From: an uncultured Oceanospirillales bacterium
Lineage (GTDB): Bacteria; Pseudomonadota; Gammaproteobacteria; Pseudomonadales; Litorivicinaceae
DNA: 10,113 nt
Assembly (NCBI GenBank): GCA_913061245.1
Contig: CAJXTO010000048.1
Span: forward strand, 1-10,113
Reading direction: 5' to 3'
Positions 1 to 5,835 of this stretch are shown piece by piece (position 1 is the stretch's first letter; each line of letters opens with the position of its first letter). The notes beneath the pieces were generated by a model. That model saw only the letters and a program-made list of their open reading frames with translations, was not told the origin of the DNA and did no database searches. Position numbers and translations under genes: made by a program.

Positions 1-3
1 TCT

Positions 4-32
4 TTGCTTCGCGCGAAACAACGCTCGTTGTT
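4..32. repeat. 29-base palindromic repeat, copy 1
   Basis: This copy consists of TTG, one variable base, the perfect palindrome TTCGCGCGAA (8-17), and an overlapping inverted repeat AACAACGCTCGTTGTT (17-32), which can form a 6-bp stem with a GCTC loop. A second copy at 178-206 differs at two of 29 positions. Flanking sequence is not shared, so the unit is discrete. It could be a dispersed intergenic element or a paired protein-binding site. I do not recognise it as a named family. Confidence 0.7.
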
Positions 33-177
33 GAAAATCGATTTTTTACGTTATATATCAATAACTTGTAGGTAAAGCGGACTTTGCAATGAAGCCTTGT
101 ACTACATAAATAAATCATTGATATTTAAAGGGTTAATTGCCTATTTTTCGCCTTTATGACGGTTTGATGAAAAAACA

Positions 178-206
178 TTGTTTCGCGCGAAAAAACGCTC
201 GTTGTT
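178..206. repeat. 29-base palindromic repeat, copy 2
   Basis: This is a direct repeat of 4-32, starting 174 bases downstream of it. TTCGCGCGAA (182-191) is conserved exactly. The second inverted repeat is slightly weakened, because one C of copy 1 is A here (position 193), leaving AACG/CGTT as its perfect core. It lies about 280 bases upstream of dctP, so it may belong either to dctP control or to the end of an unseen upstream gene. Confidence 0.7.
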
Positions 207-347
207 TACCGTGAAGCTCCATTTCCCATGAGGAAACAATTTACCTGACCCATGAATCTCAAAAGAAGCTTGTGTGGGACTATCAAATCGAATTCAGTCG
301 AATGTATTTGCGAGCAACAGCAGGGAAGGCAGAGGATGCAGGCCTCT

Positions 348-362
348 CGCGAATAATTTGCG
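348..362. promoter_or_regulatory. operator-like inverted repeat upstream of dctP
   Basis: The 15-base sequence CGCGAATAATTTGCG is a 7-bp inverted repeat around a central A, with one G/T imperfection between its halves. Its size and symmetry fit a dimeric repressor or activator site, and it lies 126 bases before the dctP start. No regulator gene is in the window and the motif matches no operator I can name, so this is a candidate only. Confidence 0.3.
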
Positions 363-488
363 TGAATTGTACCGACTACACTGTTACCCTTCGATTATCT
401 TGATTAAGGCACTCCATGCCATCAGATATCGATCAAGGGTTTACCCGCCCTGGCAAAATTAAAAAACCGAAACAATCGGAGATACAAC

Positions 489-1478
489 ATGAAAAAAATC
501 CTCGGAACTCTTTCTGCTGTTGCTTTTGCAGTCAGTGCTTCTGCTTCATTCGCTGCATGTGATGCTGGTGAGAAAGTAGTCAAGCTGTCACACGTAACTG
601 GTGGTACAACTCACCCTAAAGTCGTTGCGGCAAATAACTTCGCTGAGCGCGTTAACAAAGACTTGAACGGCAAACTGTGTGTTGAAGTCTATCCAAACAG
701 CACACTGTTCGGTGACTCAAAAGAACTTGAAGCCCTGCTTTTAGGTGACGTTCAGTTGCTTGCGCCATCACTGTCAAAGTTTGGTTCATACACTAAGAAA
801 TATGGTGTATTCGATCTTCCATTCATCTTCAAGGATATGGATGCAGCAATGGCGTTCACTGCGTCAAAGACTGGTAAAGATCTATTGAATGCTATGGAAG
901 ATGTTGGTTTCGTCGGCCTTGGTTATTGGATGAGTGGTATGAAGTACTTCTCTGCCAACAAGCCACTGCTCGTTCCATCAGACGCGAATGGTCTTAAGTT
1001 CCGTGTTCAAAACTCAGACGTAGCAAAAGCAATGATCGCTGCGATGGGTGGTTCACCACAGCCAATGGCATTCTCTGAAGTGTATGGCGCACTGCAGACA
1101 GGCGTTGTTGATGGTCAGGAAAACACGTGGTCAAACATCTACACGAAGAAGTTCTTCGAGGTTCAGGACAGCACAACTCAAACAAGCCACCAGTTGCTTG
1201 CTTACTTGTTCATGACTTCAAAAGAGTTCTTGGATAGCCTGGATGCGGATACTCGTGCGAAGTTCATCCAGATTGCTGATGAAGTGACTGTTGCTGCGAA
1301 CAACTCTGTGAAGCAGAAAGAAGAAGCCAACCGCAAGAACATTCTTGATGCTGGCGGAAAAATCAACGAATTGACTCCAGCACAGCGTAAGCAGTGGGTT
1401 GATGCGATGAAGCCTGTTTGGAAGCAGTTTGAAGACGAAATCGGTGCAGACATCATCGCTGCAGCTGCCGCGTCTTAA
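489..1478 (+). CDS. dctP: TRAP transporter periplasmic solute-binding protein DctP
   Basis: This is the extracytoplasmic solute receptor of a tripartite ATP-independent periplasmic (TRAP) transporter; it binds organic acids in the periplasm and delivers them to DctQM. The 329 residues begin with a clear Sec signal peptide (KK then a hydrophobic core, cleavage near ASASFA at 22). The mature part has the DctP-family fold signature: an early KLSHVTGGTTHP strand-loop, the LKFRVQNS segment with the conserved substrate-carboxylate Arg (R172), and VVDGQENTWSN (207-217). Cys24 and Cys64 could form a disulfide. Length is normal for the family. The ATG is preceded by CGGAGA (477-482) six bases upstream. 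It is first in the dctPQM-dmlA cluster and is separated from dctQ by a terminator. Family assignment is firm; the ligand is inferred from dmlA as D-malate, tartrate or another C4-dicarboxylate. Confidence 0.95.
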   Translation: MKKILGTLSAVAFAVSASASFAACDAGEKVVKLSHVTGGTTHPKVVAANNFAERVNKDLNGKLCVEVYPNSTLFGDSKELEALLLGDVQLLAPSLSKFGSYTKKYGVFDLPFIFKDMDAAMAFTASKTGKDLLNAMEDVGFVGLGYWMSGMKYFSANKPLLVPSDANGLKFRVQNSDVAKAMIAAMGGSPQPMAFSEVYGALQTGVVDGQENTWSNIYTKKFFEVQDSTTQTSHQLLAYLFMTSKEFLDSLDADTRAKFIQIADEVTVAANNSVKQKEEANRKNILDAGGKINELTPAQRKQWVDAMKPVWKQFEDEIGADIIAAAAAS

Positions 1479-1496
1479 TTCTATTTCTATGTGATT

Positions 1497-1521
1497 AAAG
1501 GGGGATACGTCCCCCTTTTTT
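1497..1521 (+). terminator. intrinsic terminator between dctP and dctQ
   Basis: AAAGGGGG (1497-1504) pairs perfectly with CCCCCTTT (1511-1518) across the loop ATACGT, and the hairpin runs into six T (1516-1521). It lies 18 bases after the dctP stop and before the dctQ ribosome site (GAGGG, 1530-1534). Because dctQ and dctM follow closely in the same direction, it most likely terminates only part of transcription and yields more dctP than dctQM message. That is an arrangement common for binding-protein genes. Confidence 0.85.
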
Positions 1522-1542
1522 CTGTTTCAAGAGGGTTTCAAG

Positions 1543-2223
1543 ATGTCCGGGTATACTCCTCATCTTTTGTTACTTGGGATGGTGATACTTCTATTTATTT
1601 GGGAGCGCTTTTCACCTCAAGCAGTCGATAAACTGGAAGACAATCTTCTTGTTCTTCTGATGGTTTTATTGACCGTTGTATCTTTTGGCCAGGTGATCGC
1701 GCGGTATGGTTTTAATACCGGATGGTCTGCCGCTCTTGAATTTACGATGGTGACATTTTCTTGGCTCATTCTGGTCGGGATGAGTTATGGCATCAAACGA
1801 AGCTCACATTTGGGCGTGGATATTTTAGTAAAGGCTGTCCCGAAGCCGATCGCAAAATGGTTGGCGATTTTTGGCGCTGGAACTGGGTTGGTCTACGGAT
1901 TAATTTTGCTTGATGCTTCATGGCTTCAGGCAGTGGGTGTTGAAACCCGGTCTGGTGCAATCGAGTACTGGGCGAAAATGTACAAAATTAATATCGGTAC
2001 AGAAGAGTTACGCTGGCCTGTTTGGATTCAGGAAACCTTCGATGTCAAAGACCGTGTTCAGCGTTGGTTGGTGCTCATCATTTTGCCAATCAGTTTGGCA
2101 CTTTTGTCATTCCGAAGTCTTCAGGCGATGGTGCAAATCTATCGTGGTGAACGTGACATGGTGATTGCGGGTCACGAGGCTGAAGATCTTGTGAACGAAA
2201 ACAAAGACGCTTTGAAGGACTAA
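1543..2223 (+). CDS. dctQ: TRAP transporter small permease subunit DctQ
   Basis: This is the small integral-membrane subunit of the TRAP transporter, which partners DctM. The 226-residue protein shows hydrophobic helices at about 7-20, 34-52, 66-86, 103-124 and 174-191. The DctQ hallmark lies around 66-94, with EFTMVTFSWLILVGMSYGI followed by K-R-S-S-H-L-G-V-D. It is longer than a typical DctQ (about 160-190 residues), with an extra N-terminal helix, a polar stretch at about 125-170 between the last helices, and a charged C-terminal tail. A GAGGG ribosome site sits eight bases before the ATG. The stop is five bases before the dctM start, so the two membrane subunits are probably translationally coupled. 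Confidence 0.92.
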   Translation: MSGYTPHLLLLGMVILLFIWERFSPQAVDKLEDNLLVLLMVLLTVVSFGQVIARYGFNTGWSAALEFTMVTFSWLILVGMSYGIKRSSHLGVDILVKAVPKPIAKWLAIFGAGTGLVYGLILLDASWLQAVGVETRSGAIEYWAKMYKINIGTEELRWPVWIQETFDVKDRVQRWLVLIILPISLALLSFRSLQAMVQIYRGERDMVIAGHEAEDLVNENKDALKD

Positions 2224-2228
2224 GTCGC

Positions 2229-3848
2229 ATGGAAACCTTAATTCTATTTGCCATGGTCCTCGGCTTTTTGTTTGTCGGGGTTCCGGTCGGTTTATCGTTG
2301 GGTCTGTCATCGATTCTTTATGTCGCATTATTTACGACGGAATCGTTGTCGTCTGTTGCGATTTCATTGTTTGGTGTCGGGACGCACTACACGTTGCTAG
2401 CGATTCCTTTCTTCATCTTAGCCTCAAGCTTTATGTCGACCGGTGGTGTTGCGAAACGACTGATTCGTTTTGCGATTGCATCTGTTGGGCATTTCAGAGG
2501 CGGTCTTGCGATGGCCTCGGTTCTCGCTTGTATGATGTTCGCCGCACTGTCTGGATCATCACCAGCAACAGTCGTTGCAATCGGTACGATTGCTATTGCT
2601 GGGATGCGCCAGGTTGGATATTCGAAAGAGTTTGCATCAGGAATTATCGCAAACGCCGGTACTCTCGGTATTTTGATACCACCATCAATTGTGATGGTTG
2701 TGTATGCAGCATCTGTAGATGTGTCTGTCGGTCGGATGTTCTTGGCTGGTGTTATTCCGGGCGCGTTGGCTGGTCTGATGTTGATGGTCGCGATTTATGT
2801 CGTTGCCCGTTATAAGAATCTTCCAGCTGAAGAGTGGAAGGGCATGGGTGAGCTCGTGTCCGGTGGTAAAGATGCGTTCTGGGGTCTGTTCCTCATTGTG
2901 ATCATCATGGGTGGAATTTACGGTGGTGTGTTCACGCCAACTGAAGCTGCCGCTGCCGCTGCAGTGTATTCTGCATTCGTTGCTCTCTTTATCTATCGAG
3001 ACATGGGACCGTTCAAGGAAGAGCCTTGGGTTCGAGAGACTGACTCTCCTGATGCGGTGGTCGGCTTTAAAGCGACGGTCTACGGAGTCACCTTCCTACT
3101 CGTTTGCTTGATTCTGTCTTTCTTCGCGCTGTCGGATGTCGAAGGTGTGACTCTGGGCGCTCGATTCCAATGGTCACTGATTGCATCACTAGCGCTCATG
3201 ATCTGGTATTTGACTTGGCGTGGTCAGACGTCAAGCCCGGCGCGCATGTTGTCATTGACCAATCAAGGACTTGTGATTTGGGGACGTAACTTCGGCATTA
3301 TGGCGAAAGGTTTCTTCCCAGCATTGGGCGGTGAAGAGACTAAGCGCGTCATTTTGGATGCGACCAAAACAACAGTCATGCTGATGTTCATCATCGCAAA
3401 TGCGCTCTTATTCGCGCATACATTGGCCGCAGAGCGAATTCCGCAAACAATCACAGAGTGGATGTTGGGCGCTGGCTTCAACTGGTTCACGTTCCTGATT
3501 GCGGTCAATATCTTGCTCCTACTTGGTGGCCAGTTCATGGAACCCTCGGGTCTTCTTTTGATCGTCGCGCCGGTGGTATTCCCAATCGCAATGGAGCTCG
3601 GTATCGATCCAATTCACTTGGGTATTATCATGGTTGTGAACATGGAAATCGGGATGATCACCCCGCCCATTGGGCTCAATCTGTTTGTGACCTCGGGTAT
3701 TACTGGCATGAGTCTCGCGCGAGTTGTTAAAGCAGCGGCTCCATTTGTGGCTGTATTGTTTGTGTTCCTCATTCTGGTCACCTACGTCCCTTGGCTCTCA
3801 ACTTGGTTGCCAACTTTGGTGATGGGCCCAGAGATCATTTCAAAATAA
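2229..3848 (+). CDS. dctM: TRAP transporter large permease subunit DctM
   Basis: This is the large membrane subunit, which carries the sodium-coupled transport path. Family motifs are clear: GSSPATVVAIG (109-119), GILIPPSI (147-154), FTPTEA (235-240), GGQFMEPSG (433-441) and MITPPIGLNLFV (476-487). At 539 residues it is about 110 longer than a usual DctM (about 425). The excess lies between YRDMG (256-260) and the region near GEETKRVIL (368-376). It holds two further likely membrane helices (about 276-301 and 313-331) plus polar linkers. The reading frame is intact through the insert, so it is not a frameshift artefact. The ribosome site AAGGA lies in the end of dctQ (2215-2219). Operon context with dctP, dctQ and dmlA supports dicarboxylate uptake. 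Confidence 0.93.
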   Translation: METLILFAMVLGFLFVGVPVGLSLGLSSILYVALFTTESLSSVAISLFGVGTHYTLLAIPFFILASSFMSTGGVAKRLIRFAIASVGHFRGGLAMASVLACMMFAALSGSSPATVVAIGTIAIAGMRQVGYSKEFASGIIANAGTLGILIPPSIVMVVYAASVDVSVGRMFLAGVIPGALAGLMLMVAIYVVARYKNLPAEEWKGMGELVSGGKDAFWGLFLIVIIMGGIYGGVFTPTEAAAAAAVYSAFVALFIYRDMGPFKEEPWVRETDSPDAVVGFKATVYGVTFLLVCLILSFFALSDVEGVTLGARFQWSLIASLALMIWYLTWRGQTSSPARMLSLTNQGLVIWGRNFGIMAKGFFPALGGEETKRVILDATKTTVMLMFIIANALLFAHTLAAERIPQTITEWMLGAGFNWFTFLIAVNILLLLGGQFMEPSGLLLIVAPVVFPIAMELGIDPIHLGIIMVVNMEIGMITPPIGLNLFVTSGITGMSLARVVKAAAPFVAVLFVFLILVTYVPWLSTWLPTLVMGPEIISK

Positions 3849-3858
3849 GATCCCTGAT

Positions 3859-3890
3859 CGGAGCCGGTGTGATTTATCATGCCGGTTCCG
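3859..3890. other. long hairpin in the dctM-dmlA gap
   Basis: The two 15-base arms (3859-3873 and 3876-3890) pair along their whole length with a TT centre, using three G-U wobbles in the + strand transcript. No T-run follows on either strand, so a plain intrinsic terminator is unlikely. Sitting 11 bases after the dctM stop and just before the dmlA ribosome site, it is more likely an RNA processing or 3'-end stabilising element, or possibly an operator. It fills most of the 60-base gap. Confidence 0.55.
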
Positions 3891-3908
3891 TTATCAAAGA
3901 GGTGATCT

Positions 3909-4973
3909 ATGAGTTCATATCGAATTGCTGTTTTAGCTGGTGATGGCATTGGCAAGGAAGTCATGCCCGAAGGAATCCGTGTATTGGATGCCGTTGCACG
4001 GAAACATCAACTGGATCTGACATTCGATCACTTCGATTTTGCATCCTGCGACTACTATCTCGAACACGGTCAGATGATGCCGGACAACTGGAAAGAGATC
4101 ATGATGGATTACGACGCAATCTATTATGGTGCTGTTGGTTGGCCTGAGACTGTTCCTGATCACATTTCACTGTGGGGTTCACTGATTCAATTCCGTCGTC
4201 AGTTTGAACAGTACGTGTGTTTGCGTCCTGTGAAACTCATGCCAGGTGTTCCGTCACCATTAGCAAATCGCCAGGTTGGTGATATCGATTTTTATGTGGT
4301 TCGTGAGAACAGTGAAGGCGAATACTCAAGTGTCGGCGGAATTATGAATGAAGGCACCGACCACGAATTCGCTTTGCAGGAATCTGTATTCACCCGCCGC
4401 GGCGTTGATCGAATCATGAAGTATGCCTTTGAGCTCGCTAAAACGCGTGACAAAAAGCATGTGACGTCAGCAACAAAATCCAATGGAATCTCGATTTCGA
4501 TGCCGTATTGGGATCGCCGTTTTGCAGAGATTTCGAAACAGTATCCAGAGTGCACAACTGATAAATATCACATCGATATTTTGACGGCGCATTTTGTGAT
4601 GAATCCAGATCGCTTTGATGTCGTTGTGGCGTCAAATCTGTTCGGGGATATCTTGTCTGACTTAGGCCCTGCGTGTACTGGAACCATTGGTATCGCACCA
4701 TCAGCCAACATCAATCCAGAGCGCAACTTCCCGTCACTTTTTGAGCCTGTTCATGGCTCGGCTCCAGATATCTACGGTAAAAATATCGCAAACCCGATCG
4801 GTATGATTTGGAGCGGGGCGATGATGCTTGATCATTTGGGTGAGGGTGCGGCGGCTGCCGATATCATGACTGCAATTGAAGGCGTGTTAGAGACAGGCCC
4901 ACGTACACCAGATATGAAAGGCTCAGCCAATACGCAAGAGGTTGGACAAGCGATTGCAGAGGCAATCGCTTAA
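3909..4973 (+). CDS. dmlA: D-malate / tartrate dehydrogenase (decarboxylating), DmlA/TtuC type
   Basis: This is an NAD-dependent, metal-requiring oxidative decarboxylase of the isopropylmalate/isocitrate dehydrogenase superfamily. DmlA enzymes convert D-malate to pyruvate and CO2, and related TtuC enzymes act on tartrate. The 354 residues have GDGIG (11-15), the substrate-binding Arg of LRPVK (R106), VVRENSEGEYSS (130-141) with R132, catalytic K190 in SATKSNG, metal-ligand aspartates D223, D247 and D251 (the last two in NLFGDILSDLGP), and the nucleotide-binding EPVHGSAPDIYGKNIANP (279-296). The AVGWPETVPDHISLWGSL stretch (75-92) is very close to E. coli DmlA as I recall it and separates it from LeuB. 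A strong AGAGGTGAT ribosome site (3898-3906) precedes the ATG. It is the catabolic partner of the upstream TRAP genes. Its stop is three bases from the stop of the opposing oxygenase gene. Confidence 0.93.
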   Translation: MSSYRIAVLAGDGIGKEVMPEGIRVLDAVARKHQLDLTFDHFDFASCDYYLEHGQMMPDNWKEIMMDYDAIYYGAVGWPETVPDHISLWGSLIQFRRQFEQYVCLRPVKLMPGVPSPLANRQVGDIDFYVVRENSEGEYSSVGGIMNEGTDHEFALQESVFTRRGVDRIMKYAFELAKTRDKKHVTSATKSNGISISMPYWDRRFAEISKQYPECTTDKYHIDILTAHFVMNPDRFDVVVASNLFGDILSDLGPACTGTIGIAPSANINPERNFPSLFEPVHGSAPDIYGKNIANPIGMIWSGAMMLDHLGEGAAAADIMTAIEGVLETGPRTPDMKGSANTQEVGQAIAEAIA

Positions 4974-4976
4974 TCG

Positions 4977-5603
4977 TCAGTCCGGTAGATACTCATCCTT
5001 CCAACGAAGCACGACATTGAAGCTTACTGAAATGCGTGTTTCGTGGGAGAGGTTTGGGTGCACCAAGTGATGCAGGAATGCAGGCCATAGCAATAATTGT
5101 CCGGGTGTTGGTTTGACCCGATGTTCCGGATCAATTTGTCCGTCCCCTCGAATGGCATTCATATTCGCTTGCGGTCTTGGGTCGTAAAAGCTGATGCAGT
5201 TTGGTGTCCGGTCATCACGGCCAGAGGGCAGCGTATCGTGTTCCGGAACTGCAACATAATAGGTGCCGCTTAACCAAGCATGCGGGTGGTTATGTAGGTT
5301 GTGATAATCCCCCATCCGGTTCACATTCGCCCACGCTTGAATAGCAAAATCGAGGCTGTAGTCGATCCCCAAGTTTTGCGCGTAATCGACAACAGCACGT
5401 TGCACTGACTGTTTGAGCCACTGAATCACTGGGTGCTGTTCATCGAATAAATTGTCGCTTAGATAATCTGTTGTCATCTGCGCTTTCTGAATATCGAGTT
5501 TTTCGATGTGATCAGCCAAGATCGGATTGGCTTGGTCGTGACCGGGTAGGGTGATTTCCATCAACTGCGTTGGCCAGAGATTCTTGAAGATTGGTGTCGT
5601 CAT
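4977..5603 (-). CDS. putative 2OG-Fe(II) oxygenase
   Basis: This is a cytoplasmic protein of the small 2-oxoglutarate/Fe(II) oxygenase-like family often annotated as putative 2OG-Fe(II) oxygenase (the TIGR02466/PF13759 type, recognised from memory). With the start used here it has 208 residues. The double-stranded beta-helix signatures are visible: a His cluster HNLHNHPHAWLSGTYYV (101-117) that should supply the first iron ligand, NCISFYDPRP (135-144), the distal His in PAFLHHLVHPN (174-184, probably H179), and R190 in ETRISVSFN that should hold 2-oxoglutarate. An in-frame ATG exists 13 codons earlier (5642), but it has no ribosome site and the extra residues are not family-like. The chosen ATG follows a weak GAGAAA. 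The substrate is unknown. It is convergent with dmlA and divergent from the Bfd-like gene. Confidence 0.78.
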   Translation of the reverse strand: MTTPIFKNLWPTQLMEITLPGHDQANPILADHIEKLDIQKAQMTTDYLSDNLFDEQHPVIQWLKQSVQRAVVDYAQNLGIDYSLDFAIQAWANVNRMGDYHNLHNHPHAWLSGTYYVAVPEHDTLPSGRDDRTPNCISFYDPRPQANMNAIRGDGQIDPEHRVKPTPGQLLLWPAFLHHLVHPNLSHETRISVSFNVVLRWKDEYLPD

Positions 5604-5670
5604 TTCGCTTTTCTCAGTAGCATTGACCCTCGAAGGGCACATTTTGGTTTTCGGTTAGAGGGTGGATGTC

Positions 5671-5835
5671 GTGATCGTTTGTCTTTGTCGGCTAATCGAC
5701 TCAGATGACTTCGAATCTGATGAGGCGCTTAAAGAGCGCATACTGGAAGATGACTTCCAGTGTGGTCAATGTCAGATTCAATATCTGATGCAACAACGTT
5801 CATCCAACGAAAACTCGTCCGATCCAGATAATTAA
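5671..5835 (+). CDS. miniature Bfd-like [2Fe-2S] protein
   Basis: This is a short GTG-initiated gene of 54 codons. The product begins MIVCLCRL, the hallmark start of bacterioferritin-associated ferredoxin (Bfd) and BFD-like domains, and has CGQC at 31-34. That gives a CxC (C4, C6) plus CxxC (C31, C34) set able to bind one [2Fe-2S] cluster. The gap between the pairs is 24 residues, against about 32 in E. coli Bfd, and the acidic linker (IDSDDFESDEALKERILEDD) replaces the usual basic helices. A polar tail ends the protein. GAGGGTGGA (5658-5666) is a fitting ribosome site. Bfd proteins reduce stored iron or hand electrons to partners, but no bacterioferritin gene is in the window. The stop overlaps the aldo/keto reductase stop by four bases, tail to tail. 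Confidence 0.72.
   Translation: MIVCLCRLIDSDDFESDEALKERILEDDFQCGQCQIQYLMQQRSSNENSSDPDN

Larger units (their letters stand above)
1..488. other. non-coding leader upstream of dctP
   Basis: No convincing gene is seen in these 488 bases. The first 240 bases are AT-rich, have many stops in all frames and carry the two repeat copies. The segment from about 250 to 470 carries a short GTG-initiated open frame (274-462) whose product looks like random sequence and has only a weak ribosome site, so I do not call it. The region should contain the dctPQM promoter. I found no strong -35/-10 pair and no GG-N10-GC sigma54 element that I would defend. Confidence 0.6.

Noticed and set aside
4..206. CRISPR array from the two palindromic repeats
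   Set aside because: There are only two copies, with a spacer of 145 bases and no cas genes.
400..430. sigma70 promoter for dctP (TTGATT with CAGATA or GATATC)
   Set aside because: The -10 match is too poor at acceptable spacing. A sigma54 alternative around 408-419 has GG and GC eight bases apart instead of ten.
274..462. 62-codon GTG-started open frame upstream of dctP
   Set aside because: The product has no recognisable domain, its composition looks random and the ribosome site is poor; the stretch is better read as the dctP leader.
2528..2815. Alternative-frame open frames within dctM, dmlA and the multicopper oxidase gene
   Set aside because: They lie fully inside genes with clear homology, and their products show biased, domain-free composition typical of shadow frames.
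3859..3890. Intrinsic terminator in the dctM-dmlA gap
   Set aside because: The hairpin is strong, but no T-run follows it on either strand.
5604..5642. Upstream ATG for the oxygenase gene
   Set aside because: No ribosome site precedes it and the 13 added residues do not look like the family N-terminus. It remains possible.
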